A DNA stretch of 64,000 nt from Acidovorax sp. 69 (GCF_002797445.1 NZ_PGEP01000001.1:4526501-4590500); one strand, 5' to 3'; positions 52,813-62,325 are shown, counted from the stretch's first letter. Notes: generated by a model from the sequence alone, not told the origin. A program made the numbers and translations.

Positions 52813-53925
52813 CTATTCCCGCACCCGCCCCTGCCCGTCGATCAGGCCCAGCTCCAAGAGGCGGGATGCCACGCGATCTCCCGCAAAGTGCACGCGAAAG
52901 CCTCCCAGGTTCAGTTCCTCCATGCCCTCCAGCGTCTTGCGCAGGCGGGCGCGGGTGATGTCCTTGCCCATGCGGCGCAGCGCCTCGGTCATGACACGGG
53001 CCGCAATGTAGCCCTCGAGCATGTAGACGTTGGGCTTGCCAAGCTTGGCGGCGGCCGCATCAGCTTGCAGATCGCGCACGATGGCCAGGCGCGCGTTGTC
53101 GCTGCGGGGCACGCCCCGCACCACCACAACGCCTGCGCCCGCCGTGCCCAGTTGCTCTGCCAGCAGGCTTTCCCCCGTGTTTGAAAACCCGTAGACCGGC
53201 CCGCGAAAGCCCTGTGCGCGCAGCTCCCGGATGGCAGTGGCGGCCCCACGCGCATCGCCAATCACCAGCAGCGATTCGGGCTTGGCCGCCAGCGCTTTGT
53301 CGGGTGAGGTGATCGACCCCTTGAACACCAGGTTCGCACCCAGGCCGTTGAGGGTATTTTCGGCCGACTCCAGCGCCGCCAGAGATTCGCTATCGGCCCC
53401 GTGCAACAAGGCCAGCTTGCGCACGCCCAGCGTGGCGGCGTGGCGCATTACGGCCACCGACTCTTCGGCATAACCCGGCCGCAACGTGAACACGTTGGGG
53501 TAGACCGCTCCACGGAACTCGTCGCCCCCTGCCATGGGCGCAAACAGCAACACATCGCTGTCCTTGATGAGTTTGTAGCTGGCCGTGACCTGGGGCGAGC
53601 CGTAATAGCCCAACAGCGCCAGCGGATTCTGCGCGAGCAACTTCTGGGTGTTGGCCGCTGCCTGCTCGGGCGAGCCTGCATCGTCAAGCGTGACCAGCTC
53701 AATGGGCCGTCCACCGATGCCGCCAGCGGCATTCACCCGGTCAAAGTGGAGCTTGGCGCCCTGCTGGAATGGCACGGCCAAGCCCGCGCCAGCACCGGTG
53801 AGCGCCACCGACTGTCCGAACACGATGGGTGCCGCAGGCGCCTGCGCCAGCGCGATGGAACTGGCCACCAGCGCCAACAGGGCGCAGCAAGCGCGCGCCC
53901 ACCGTGCAGAGTATGTGAATTGCAT
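52813..53925 (-). CDS. ABC transporter substrate-binding protein, LivJ type
   Basis: 370-residue periplasmic receptor with a signal peptide (cleavage after ALA near 28) and VFGQSVALTGAGAGLAVPFQQG, the Leu/Ile/Val-binding fold start. ATG at 53925 is preferred over upstream in-frame codons. No transporter genes adjoin. It is followed on the same strand by another such receptor gene, from which it differs. Confidence 0.9.
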   Translation of the reverse strand: MQFTYSARWARACCALLALVASSIALAQAPAAPIVFGQSVALTGAGAGLAVPFQQGAKLHFDRVNAAGGIGGRPIELVTLDDAGSPEQAAANTQKLLAQNPLALLGYYGSPQVTASYKLIKDSDVLLFAPMAGGDEFRGAVYPNVFTLRPGYAEESVAVMRHAATLGVRKLALLHGADSESLAALESAENTLNGLGANLVFKGSITSPDKALAAKPESLLVIGDARGAATAIRELRAQGFRGPVYGFSNTGESLLAEQLGTAGAGVVVVRGVPRSDNARLAIVRDLQADAAAAKLGKPNVYMLEGYIAARVMTEALRRMGKDITRARLRKTLEGMEELNLGGFRVHFAGDRVASRLLELGLIDGQGRVRE

Positions 53926-54022
53926 TGCCGCCTCCGAGGCCTGCACCACAAGCGGCGCAGTGCGCGCGAATATAGGAGCGGAGCGGCACACACGCCATCC
54001 GCATTGGCCCTACGTTGCCCGT

Positions 54023-55171
54023 TCAGGTGCGCACGCGCCCGTCCCCGGTCAGCATCGACACCTCGACAAACTTAGACGCCGCATGGCTGGTGGCGCTGAA
54101 CGACACCGGAAAACCAGAGATCACCTGGCTGCCGATCGCCTCGGTGCCCGCGATGAAACTCTCGCGCGTGATCTTTCCACTGGCCTGGGCCTGGCGCAGG
54201 CCTTCGGCAAAAACGCGTGCAGCCAGATAGCCCTCCATGCTCGAATAGTTGGGCTGCACCTTGTCGCCCCCCTTCTTGATGGCCTCCAGAAACTCGCGCG
54301 TGATCTGGCGCGAGGGCTGGTAGGGCGAGGGCACCACCTGCGACACCACCACGCCCGCACCATCCTTGCCCAGTTCATCGGCCAGTGCCTGCGTGCCCAC
54401 AAACGACACGTTATAGAACGTGCCGCCAAACCCCGCCTTGCGGGCCGCGCGCACAAAAGCTGCGCTGCCGGAGTAGGCCGCAATCTGCACCACGGCATCG
54501 GGCATGGCGGGCACCAGCTTGTCCACGGCCGCTTTCACGTCGGTGGAGTTGCGCTCCACCGTGGCCGTGGCCACCGGCGCCAGTTTGAGCTCGGCCAGTG
54601 CCCGTGTCACCCCGTCGAGCCCCGCCTTGCCATACGCGTCGTTCTGATAGAACACCGCGATCTTCTTGAGCCCCAGGTTGGTGAGCTGGCGCACGATGAG
54701 CGCGGTCTCGTCGTAGTACGAGGCCCGCACATGAAAAATCAACCGATTGAATGGCTGGCGCAGCGCTTCGGCGCCGGTGAAGGGGCCGAAAAACGGCACC
54801 TTCTCCTTGGTAAACAGCGGCATTGCAGCCAGGCTGGTGGGGGTCCCGATATAGCCAAACAGGGCAAACACATCGTCCGCAATGAGCTTGCGGGTGTTCT
54901 CCGCGCAACGATCCGGCTCATACCCATCGTCCATGGTGCGGATTTCGATCTGCCGCTTGCCCACGCCCCCCTGGGCATTGAGCTGATCAAAAAACAGTTT
55001 GGCCCCTTGGTTGAACTGCACGCCAAGCTGGGCGGCAGGGCCCGTGAAGGCGGCCGATTGTCCCAGCACAATGCGCCCTTCGCTTTGGGCATGCGCTACT
55101 TGGAAACTCCCCAGCGCCACAGCACCCAAGCCCACGGAAAACTGCCTGCGCCCCAATACCGCTTGGTTCAT
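54023..55171 (-). CDS. ABC transporter substrate-binding protein, LivJ type, with possible Tat signal
   Basis: 382 residues. The N-terminus contains GRRQFSVGLGAVALGS, a twin-arginine pattern (RRxF followed by a hydrophobic core), so export may be Tat-dependent. The body IVLGQSAAFTGPAAQLGVQFNQ fits the LivJ type. Divergent from a molybdopterin oxidoreductase gene by 129 bp, and placed upstream of a second receptor gene. Confidence 0.9.
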   Translation of the reverse strand: MNQAVLGRRQFSVGLGAVALGSFQVAHAQSEGRIVLGQSAAFTGPAAQLGVQFNQGAKLFFDQLNAQGGVGKRQIEIRTMDDGYEPDRCAENTRKLIADDVFALFGYIGTPTSLAAMPLFTKEKVPFFGPFTGAEALRQPFNRLIFHVRASYYDETALIVRQLTNLGLKKIAVFYQNDAYGKAGLDGVTRALAELKLAPVATATVERNSTDVKAAVDKLVPAMPDAVVQIAAYSGSAAFVRAARKAGFGGTFYNVSFVGTQALADELGKDGAGVVVSQVVPSPYQPSRQITREFLEAIKKGGDKVQPNYSSMEGYLAARVFAEGLRQAQASGKITRESFIAGTEAIGSQVISGFPVSFSATSHAASKFVEVSMLTGDGRVRT

Positions 55172-55300
55172 GGTGAAATCTCTGCTCTTGTAAAACGAGG
55201 GCGACCCCTCTGCGCTGCCTTCAGGCAGCCTCCTGGGAACAGCGGCAACGTATGCACGCCGTTTCCAACCCTGCTTGCAGTTTAACGATCAACCCACAGA

Positions 55301-57397
55301 ATGCCCACGTCTTCTGCCGCTAATTCCCCTCAGTCTGTACCGATTCAGGTGCGCGGGGCTTGCCCGCACGACTGCCCGGACACCTGCGCTTTGCTCACTA
55401 CGGTGGACAACGGCGTCGCCACCCGCGTGCAAGGCAACCCCGACCATGCCCACACCGATGGCGTGCTGTGCGCCAAGGTCTCTAAATACACCGAACGCAG
55501 CTACCACCCCGAGCGCATCCTCACCCCGCTCAAGCGCAGCGGTCCCAAGGGCAGCGGCCAGTTCGCATCGGTCACTTGGGACGAGGCACTGAGCGACATT
55601 GCGTCCCGCCTGCAGGCCATTGCCACCCGCGCGCCGGAGGCCATCCTGCCCTACAGCTACGCGGGCACCATGGGCATGGTGCAGGGCGAGAGCATGGACC
55701 GGCGCTTCTTCCACCAACTCGGCGCCTCGCAGCTCGACCGCACCATTTGCGCGTCGGCCGGGGCCGAGGCCCTGGTGCAGACCCTGGGCGGCAAGGTGGG
55801 CATGAAGGTGGAGTTTTTTGCCGAAGCCCAGCTCATCCTGATCTGGGGTAGCAACTCGATTGGCAGCAACCTGCATTTTTGGCGCTACGCGCAGCAGGCC
55901 AAGAGGAGTGGTGCCAAGCTGGTGTGCATTGACCCGCGCAAAACCGAAACCGCCGACAAGTGCCACGAGCACATCGCGCTGCGCCCCGGCACCGACGCCG
56001 CGCTGGCCCTGGCGCTGATGCACGAGCTGATCGTGAACGACTGGCTCGACCATGACTACATCGCCCGCCATACGCTGGGCTGGGACCCGTTGCGCGAGCG
56101 CGCCCTGCAATGGCCGCCCGAGCGCGCGGCCGAGGTGTGCGGAGTACCAGTCGAACAAATCCGCCAGCTGGCCAAAGATTACGGCACCACAAAGCCCGCC
56201 GCCATCCGCCTGAACTACGGCATGCAGCGGGTGCGCGGCGGCGGCAATGCGGTGCGCGCCGTGGCCTGCCTGCCTGCGCTCACGGGCGCGTGGCGCCACC
56301 GCGCCGGTGGCGTGTTGCTGTCCAGCTCGGGCCAGTTCCCGGCGCAGCGCGCCGTGCTGCAGCGGCCCGACCTGATGCCGGCCAAGACACCGCGCACCAT
56401 CAACATGTCCACCATCGGCGACGACCTGCTGCGCGAGGCATCGGCACAGTTGGGCCCGAAAGTCGAGGCCATCGTGGTCTACAACAGCAACCCGGTGGCG
56501 GTGGCTCCCGATTCGGGCAAAGTGGTGCAAGGCTTTGCGCGCGAAGACCTGTTCACGGTGGTGCTGGAGCATTTCCAGACCGACACCGCCGACTACGCCG
56601 ACTACATCCTGCCCGCCACCACACAGCTTGAAGCCTGGGACATTCACCTGAGCTACGGCCACACCGATGTGCTGCTGAACCGCCCCGCCATTGCACCGCT
56701 GGGCGAGGCGCGCAGCAACGCGCAGATTTTTCGCGACCTGGCCGCCCGCATGGGTTTTACCGACCCCTGCTTTGCCGACAGCGACGAGGCGCTGTGCCGC
56801 CAGGCCTTTGGCGATACGGTGGACTACGCGCTGCTCGAATCACAAGGGTTCGCTACGCTGGCGCTGCCCGATGCGCCGTTTGCCGAGGGCCAGTTCCCGT
56901 CGCACTCGGGCAAATGCGAGTTCTACAGCGCACGCCTGGCCGCACAGGGCCTCGACGGCCTGCCCGACCACCTGCCCAATTACGAGCTGCAGGGCACCAA
57001 CGCCCGCCACCCACTGGCCATGATCTCGCCGCCTGCACGCAACTTTCTGAATTCGACCTTCGTGAACGTGCAAAGCCTGCGCAACATTGAAGGCCGACCA
57101 GTGCTGGAGATCCACCCCGACGACGCCGAGGCGCGCGGCATCACCAACGACGCCGTGGTGCGCGTGTTCAACGACCGGGGCAGCTACGAGTGCCACGCCA
57201 CCGTCTCGCGCCGCGCCCGCCCCGGCGTGGTCAACGGCCTGGGCATCTGGTGGCGCAAGCTGGGGCTGAACGGCACCAACGTGAACGAGGTCACCAGCCA
57301 GGCCCTCACCGACCTGGGCCGGGCGCCTACGTTTTACGACTGCCTGGTGGAGGTGGAGGCCAGCTCCGTGCACGCAGCCATCGATTCGACCGCCTGA
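55301..57397 (+). CDS. Molybdopterin-dependent oxidoreductase (DMSO reductase superfamily)
   Basis: 698 residues. C21, C25, C29 and C57 supply an [4Fe-4S] cluster, followed by the molybdopterin-binding catalytic domain and a C-terminal MPT-dinucleotide domain with NFLNSTFVNVQSL. There is no twin-arginine signal, so it is cytoplasmic, unlike DmsA or TorA. Cytoplasmic relatives include formate dehydrogenase-like and hydroxylase enzymes, but I cannot name the substrate. No FeS or cytochrome partner gene is adjacent. Confidence 0.85.
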   Translation: MPTSSAANSPQSVPIQVRGACPHDCPDTCALLTTVDNGVATRVQGNPDHAHTDGVLCAKVSKYTERSYHPERILTPLKRSGPKGSGQFASVTWDEALSDIASRLQAIATRAPEAILPYSYAGTMGMVQGESMDRRFFHQLGASQLDRTICASAGAEALVQTLGGKVGMKVEFFAEAQLILIWGSNSIGSNLHFWRYAQQAKRSGAKLVCIDPRKTETADKCHEHIALRPGTDAALALALMHELIVNDWLDHDYIARHTLGWDPLRERALQWPPERAAEVCGVPVEQIRQLAKDYGTTKPAAIRLNYGMQRVRGGGNAVRAVACLPALTGAWRHRAGGVLLSSSGQFPAQRAVLQRPDLMPAKTPRTINMSTIGDDLLREASAQLGPKVEAIVVYNSNPVAVAPDSGKVVQGFAREDLFTVVLEHFQTDTADYADYILPATTQLEAWDIHLSYGHTDVLLNRPAIAPLGEARSNAQIFRDLAARMGFTDPCFADSDEALCRQAFGDTVDYALLESQGFATLALPDAPFAEGQFPSHSGKCEFYSARLAAQGLDGLPDHLPNYELQGTNARHPLAMISPPARNFLNSTFVNVQSLRNIEGRPVLEIHPDDAEARGITNDAVVRVFNDRGSYECHATVSRRARPGVVNGLGIWWRKLGLNGTNVNEVTSQALTDLGRAPTFYDCLVEVEASSVHAAIDSTA

Positions 57398-57437
57398 GGG
57401 CAGCGGGCTGAAGGCGCATGGGAGCTGGTTAATTACT

Positions 57438-57492
57438 CCAAATTCAATAGCTACCAGCGCTTCACCATCCAGCACCAGAGGCCATTTTGGCC
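57438..57492 (+). repeat. Dispersed AGCGCTT-type repeat, copy H
   Basis: AAATTCAATAGCTACCAGCG, CTTCACCATCCAGCACC and AGAGGCCATTTTGG. Lies in the gap between the molybdopterin oxidoreductase and MFS genes. Confidence 0.65.
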
Positions 57493-57508
57493 CTGAATCT
57501 GTCCGCAA

Positions 57509-59170
57509 TCATCCGTGTGCATGGGCCGCCGCAGTGTCGGCGTTCGCGCCAACGCCCTCGGCACTGAGCGCCAGAAAGTGGTGCACCACCGGCCGCTCTG
57601 GCCCGGTGTGGAACCGCAGGGCCTGCGCCTGCAGATCGGCGTCGGCTTTGGACACGCGGCCATGCTGGCGCAGGTGCTCTGCCCACGACTCGACCAGAAA
57701 CCACTCGATCACCCGGCCCGGCTCGCCCGCGTGCTCGGCCACGCCCCAGGCATAGGCGCCATCGCGGCGGCGTTCGGCGGCGAGGTGTTGCATGGCCTGC
57801 AAAAACGCGGGCAGGTCGGGTTGGGCGATGCGGTACTCGATCTGCACCATCACCGGGCCCCGGTCGTGCGCGATGGGCTCTGCCAGCAGCGGCTCGGGCC
57901 AGTGGTTGGACGGTTGCAGATCCGCCTCGCCCGTGGGCAGCTTGACGCGGTGAAAAATGAACGCCACCACCACCAGGCCCGCCGCGCCCAGCAGCAAGGT
58001 CACGGGCAGGCCCGCCTGCCCCGCCATCAGGCCCCAGCCCAGGCTGCCTGCCGCCATGGCGCCGTTGAACACCATGAGGTAAATCGCCAGCCCCCGCCCG
58101 CGCACCCAGTTGGGCAGCACCGCCTGGGCCACGCCGTTGAGCGTGGTCAGCGCAACGATCCAGCCGGTGCCCAGCACCAGCATGAGCGCCACCGCCACCC
58201 ACTGGGGCGGCGCTGTCGCCAGCACCGCCATCACCCCGGCCGATAGCAGCGACGCCAGCAGCACCAGCCCGTCGGTGTCCAGGCGCTTGCGCAGGCGCGG
58301 CAGCAGCAGCGCTCCCACAATGGCACCCGCCCCCACGGCACCCAGCATCACACCGTAAAAGCCTGCCGTGCCACCCAGCATGCGCCGCGCCACCAGCGGC
58401 AGCAGTGCCCACACCGAACTGGCGAACAGAAAGAACACCGCGGCGCGCAGCAGCACCACATGCAGCTCGCGGCTGGCACGGGCATAGCGCACGCCCGCGC
58501 GGAAGGCGCCGAAGAACTGCTCGTTGAGCCCGTTGGATGGAGTCTTGGGTCGCTTCCACCACACCAGGGCGGCAATCACAAACGCATAGCTCAACACGTC
58601 GAGCCCATAGGCCGCCGCCGCGCCAAAGCTGGCCAGCAGCAGCCCGCCCGCCGCCGGGCCCACCGCGCGGGCGATGTTGATGCCCAGCGAGTTCAGGGCC
58701 ACGGCGCTTTTAAGCTCGCTGCGCGGCACCAGCTCGGGCACGATGGATTGCCAGGTAGGGCCCATCAGCGCGGCGCCAATGCCGCCCACAAAGGTCAGCG
58801 CCACCAGCCATTCCACGGTGAGCGCATGGGTCTGCGCCAGCACCAGCAGCGTGCCGCTGACGGCCGCCAGCAGCACCTGCACGCCGATCAGAAAGCGACG
58901 GCGGTCGAGGATGTCGGACAGCACCCCGGCAGGAATCGCCAGCAGAAATACCGGCAGCGTGGCCGCAGTCTGGATCAGCGCCACGGCGGTGGGGCTGGAC
59001 GACAGCTCGGTGACCATCCACGCGCTGGCAACATCGCGCATGAAGCTGCCAATGTTGCCCAGCACCGTAGCGGCCCACAGCACGGCAAAGACGGGAATCG
59101 CCAACGGCGCGAAGCTGCCCGACGCTGCGGGCGTGGCCGCAGCCGAGTTGGGGTGTTGTTGATCAGGCAT
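57509..59170 (-). CDS. MFS transporter (EntS/MFS_3 type) fused to a C-terminal dimeric alpha/beta-barrel domain
   Basis: 553 residues. Residues 1-400 are a 12-helix exporter of the EntS-related family, with AGVLSDILDRRRFLIG in the second loop. The last 150 residues are soluble: VMVQIEYRIAQPDLPAFLQAM and YAWGVAEHAGEPGRVIEWFLVESWAEHL resemble an ABM-like dimeric barrel of about 100 residues. Start 59170 overlaps the DoxX gene. The function of the fused domain is unknown; it may bind or modify the exported compound. Confidence 0.87.
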   Translation of the reverse strand: MPDQQHPNSAAATPAASGSFAPLAIPVFAVLWAATVLGNIGSFMRDVASAWMVTELSSSPTAVALIQTAATLPVFLLAIPAGVLSDILDRRRFLIGVQVLLAAVSGTLLVLAQTHALTVEWLVALTFVGGIGAALMGPTWQSIVPELVPRSELKSAVALNSLGINIARAVGPAAGGLLLASFGAAAAYGLDVLSYAFVIAALVWWKRPKTPSNGLNEQFFGAFRAGVRYARASRELHVVLLRAAVFFLFASSVWALLPLVARRMLGGTAGFYGVMLGAVGAGAIVGALLLPRLRKRLDTDGLVLLASLLSAGVMAVLATAPPQWVAVALMLVLGTGWIVALTTLNGVAQAVLPNWVRGRGLAIYLMVFNGAMAAGSLGWGLMAGQAGLPVTLLLGAAGLVVVAFIFHRVKLPTGEADLQPSNHWPEPLLAEPIAHDRGPVMVQIEYRIAQPDLPAFLQAMQHLAAERRRDGAYAWGVAEHAGEPGRVIEWFLVESWAEHLRQHGRVSKADADLQAQALRFHTGPERPVVHHFLALSAEGVGANADTAAAHAHG

Positions 59171-59573
59171 CAGCGCCTCCAAGGTCGTACCAGGCCACGA
59201 GCAGAAAGCCGCCCGCAAGGCCCCAGTGTTCAAAAAATGTGTGGGTCACCCGCTGCCGCTCGCCGGGCGGCGCGGACCAGAAACGATCGGCCAGCAAAGC
59301 TGCGAGCACGGTGAATCCCGCCAGCGCCAACGCGCCCAGCCAGCGGTACCAGCCGGACACGATCAGCGCCGACGCGCCAAGCTGCAGCACCAGCGTGGCC
59401 GCCGCCATGGGCGCTGCGGGCACCAGGCCCAGCGAGCGCATTTCGGCCACCGCCCCGGCAAAGTCGCACGCCTTGCTCACGCCACTTTGCAGGTAGGCAG
59501 CGCACAGGCACAGCAGCGCCAGCGTCTGCACCAAAGGGGCCGTGGCGGCAGAACGCAGCGTGTCCATCGTCAT
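59163..59573 (-). CDS. DoxX-family membrane protein
   Basis: 136-residue four-helix membrane protein (LLCLCAAYLQSGVSKACDF near 16-34, LVLQLGASALIVSGWYRWLG near 60-79). DoxX proteins are often redox or quinone-associated. The gene overlaps both neighbours, so the amidohydrolase, DoxX and MFS genes form one unit. Start 59573 or 59567. Confidence 0.82.
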   Translation of the reverse strand: MTMDTLRSAATAPLVQTLALLCLCAAYLQSGVSKACDFAGAVAEMRSLGLVPAAPMAAATLVLQLGASALIVSGWYRWLGALALAGFTVLAALLADRFWSAPPGERQRVTHTFFEHWGLAGGFLLVAWYDLGGADA

Positions 59574-61462
59574 ACCGCCCAGCACGCGCAGCCCAGCGCG
59601 CCCCAAAAGCTCTTGAGGTCGGCAATCGGCAGCTTGCTGCTCCACGCCGTGGCGTGCTGGTGGCCGTGCACGTTGCAGTCGTTGGCGCAGGCGCAGGCGG
59701 CGGCGGCACGGCGCATCACGACTTGCAGCGGCGCACCTTCGTACTCGCCCCAGTTGCCATAGCCCCGAAAGGTGCGCACGGGCGACCAGTCGGGCATGGC
59801 AGGCGGCGGTGCCGCATCGTCCAGCGCCGCAAAGTCGCCCACGCCGTAGACCACCTTGCCGCCCACCACCGTGAGCAGTGCGGTGGAGTCGGCAATGTCG
59901 GACTCGGGGCAGGCGAAGAAGTCGCGGTCGGGCACGATCAGGTCGGCCAGCTGGCCCGCCTGAATGCGGCCTTTCTTGCCCTCTTCGTTGCTGAACCAGG
60001 TGACGTTCTCGGTCCACATGCGCAGCGCGGCGTCGCGGCTGAGGCAGTTGCGCTGCGGCGTGATCTGCAGGCCGCCCACCGTTTTGCCGGTGATGAGCCA
60101 CGACAGCGACACCCACGGGTTGTAGCTGGCCACGCGGGTGGCGTCGGTGCCAGCCGACACGTTCACACCCTTTTCCAGCATGCGCTTGACGGGTGGCGTG
60201 GCCTCGGCCGCGCCCGCTCCGTAGCGCTCGATAAAGTATTCGCCCTGGTAGGCCATGCGGTGCTGCACGGCCACGCCGCCGCCCAAAGCCGCGATGCGGT
60301 CGATGGATTTTTCGGAGATGGTTTCGGCATGGTCGAAGAACCAGTTCAGGCCCGCCAGTGGCGTGTCCTGGTTCACCTTTTCAAACACATCCAGTGCGCG
60401 GTCGATGGTTTCGTCGTACGTGGCGTGCATGCGCCAGGGCCAGCGGTTCTGCGCCAGGATGCGCACCACACCTTCCAGGTCGTCTTCCATCTCGGGCACC
60501 AGGTCGGGGCGCGGCTGGCGAAAGTCTTCAAAGTCGGCCGCCGAAAACACCAGCATCTCGCCCGCGCCGTTGTGGCGAAAGTAGTCGGTACCCTGCTTGT
60601 ATTGCGACGTGGCCGTCCAGTTCAAAAAGTCTTCTTTTTCCTGCTGGGGCTTTTGCGTGAACAGGTTGTAGGCCAGGCGGATGGTGAGCTGGTCGGCATC
60701 GGCCAGCTCCTGGATCACCTGGTAGTCGTCGGGGTAGCTCTGAAAGCCACCGCCCGCGTCGATGGCGCCCGTCACGCCCAGGCGGTTGAGTTCGCGCATG
60801 AAGTGGCGTGTGGAATTGACCTGGTAGGCGTGCGGCAGCTTGGGGCCCTTGGCCAGCGTGGCGTACAGGATGGACGCGTTAGGCTTGGCCAGCAGCAAGC
60901 CGGTGGGGTTGCCCACACTGTCGCGCACGATCTCGCCGCCGGGCGGCGCAGGCGTGTCGCGGCCGTAGCCCACGGCACGCAGCGCGGCGCCGTTGAGCAG
61001 TGCGCGGTCGTACAGATGCAGGATGAACACCGGCGTGTCGGGCGCCACGGCATTCAGCTCGGCAATCGTGGGCAATCGCTTTTCAGCGAACTGGTGCTCG
61101 GTGAACCCGCCCACCACACGCACCCACTGCGGCGCGGGCGTGATGGCCACTTGCCGCTTGAGCATGCCCATGGCGTCGGCCAGGCTCTTGACCCCGTCCC
61201 AGCGCAACTCCAGATTGAAGTTGAGCCCGCCGCGAATGATGTGCAGGTGGTTGTCGATGAGCCCCGGCAGCACACTGCGACCGCCCAGGTCGATGACCCG
61301 CGTGCCCGCACCGGCCAGCGCCATCACCTCGCGGTCTTCGCCCACGTGGGTGAAGCGCCCCTGCGCGATGGCGACCGCACTGGCCGTGGGGTTGGCGCGG
61401 TCCAGTGTGGTGAAGCGGCCGTTGCGCAAGATGAGGTCGGGGGTTGGGGCGGGTAGGTTCAT
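59570..61462 (-). CDS. Amidohydrolase family protein (Amidohydro_3/YtcJ-like)
   Basis: 630 residues. Metal-ligand motif VLPGLIDNHLHIIRGG near residue 68 and NWFFDHAETISEKSIDRI near 380 are typical of YtcJ-like enzymes. The C-terminus is extended by a Cys/His-rich segment (CACANDCNVHGHQH) that could bind a metal, unusual in this family. Overlaps the DoxX gene by 4 bp. The substrate is unknown. Confidence 0.86.
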   Translation of the reverse strand: MNLPAPTPDLILRNGRFTTLDRANPTASAVAIAQGRFTHVGEDREVMALAGAGTRVIDLGGRSVLPGLIDNHLHIIRGGLNFNLELRWDGVKSLADAMGMLKRQVAITPAPQWVRVVGGFTEHQFAEKRLPTIAELNAVAPDTPVFILHLYDRALLNGAALRAVGYGRDTPAPPGGEIVRDSVGNPTGLLLAKPNASILYATLAKGPKLPHAYQVNSTRHFMRELNRLGVTGAIDAGGGFQSYPDDYQVIQELADADQLTIRLAYNLFTQKPQQEKEDFLNWTATSQYKQGTDYFRHNGAGEMLVFSAADFEDFRQPRPDLVPEMEDDLEGVVRILAQNRWPWRMHATYDETIDRALDVFEKVNQDTPLAGLNWFFDHAETISEKSIDRIAALGGGVAVQHRMAYQGEYFIERYGAGAAEATPPVKRMLEKGVNVSAGTDATRVASYNPWVSLSWLITGKTVGGLQITPQRNCLSRDAALRMWTENVTWFSNEEGKKGRIQAGQLADLIVPDRDFFACPESDIADSTALLTVVGGKVVYGVGDFAALDDAAPPPAMPDWSPVRTFRGYGNWGEYEGAPLQVVMRRAAAACACANDCNVHGHQHATAWSSKLPIADLKSFWGALGCACWAV

Positions 61463-61500
61463 GTCTTGGGGCTCAGAGAATTTCAGCAATGGCAGAGCGC

Positions 61501-61624
61501 AAAAAGGGTGCAGTGGCCGTAGCGAGCGGCCCTAGCCTGCATCGAGGACCGCAGCCGTACAAGCGTACGGCGAGAACCGCAGGTGCGGGATTCGGCCGCG
61601 CAGTAGGCTGATGCGCCCTTTTTT
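61501..61624. terminator. 124-bp palindromic element, likely terminator, next to the isochorismatase gene
   Basis: The ends AAAAAGGGTGCA (61501-61512) and TGCGCCCTTTTTT (61612-61624) are complementary with one mismatch. The centre has CCGTAC-AAGC-GTACGG (61555-61570), and the left half holds a GGCCGTAGCGAGCGGCC arm. Terminator-like on both strands. Its right end overlaps the stop codon of the hydrolase gene. Confidence 0.65.
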
Positions 61625-62306
61625 AGGCTTCGTGGGCGTTGAACATGGCCTTGGCGTAGGTGATGCCCAGGCCATAGCCGCCGCCGAACTTCTTGGCGAT
61701 GCCCGTCGTCATGTCGTACGTCTCGCCCCGCGCCCAGTCGCGCTGCAGCTCCAGCAGATATTGCAACGCCGTGATGGGGCGTGCGCCCGCTTGCACCATG
61801 CGCTCCATCGCGCGGTTGTGCGCTTCTGCCGAGATGTCGCCGCTGGCGTCGGCAATCACGTACACCTCAAAGCCCTGGTCCAGCGCCGACAGCGCGGGGC
61901 CGACGATGCACACGCTGGTCCACAGGCCCGCCAGCACGATGCGCGGCTTGCCGATCTCATTGACCTTGGCAATCACGGCCTCGTCTTCCCAGGTGTTCAT
62001 GGACGTGCGGTCCAGCAGCGCCTGGCCCGGGAACGGTGCTGTGACTTCGTCAAACATGGGGCCGCTGAAGCTCTTCTCGGCCACGGTGGTCAGGATGGTG
62101 GGCACGCCGAAGCCCGCCGCCGTGCTGGCCACCAGGCCGGCGTTGGACCGCAGCGTGATCGCGTCAATGGAGTGCGTGGCAAACGCCATCTGCGACTGGA
62201 AGTCGATCATCACCAGCGTGTGGTCGTGCGGGCTCAGCAGTGAGGCACCGGGCGTGGCGGTGGCGACGGGGCGAGCGATGGGGGTATTGGTTTTGTTGGC
62301 AGACAT
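61623..62306 (-). CDS. Isochorismatase-family hydrolase
   Basis: 227 residues of the cysteine hydrolase fold. The expected Asp35 (MIDFQSQMA), Lys in VAEKSFSGP near 76 and Cys in LWTSVCIVGPALSAL near 130 form the triad. The family cleaves carbamoyl- or amide-linked compounds; the substrate is not evident. It shares the minus strand with the pirin gene, but a terminator and an (AGA)7 tract separate them. Confidence 0.87.
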   Translation of the reverse strand: MSANKTNTPIARPVATATPGASLLSPHDHTLVMIDFQSQMAFATHSIDAITLRSNAGLVASTAAGFGVPTILTTVAEKSFSGPMFDEVTAPFPGQALLDRTSMNTWEDEAVIAKVNEIGKPRIVLAGLWTSVCIVGPALSALDQGFEVYVIADASGDISAEAHNRAMERMVQAGARPITALQYLLELQRDWARGETYDMTTGIAKKFGGGYGLGITYAKAMFNAHEA

Positions 62307-62325
62307 GGCGGGCTCCGAAAAAAGC

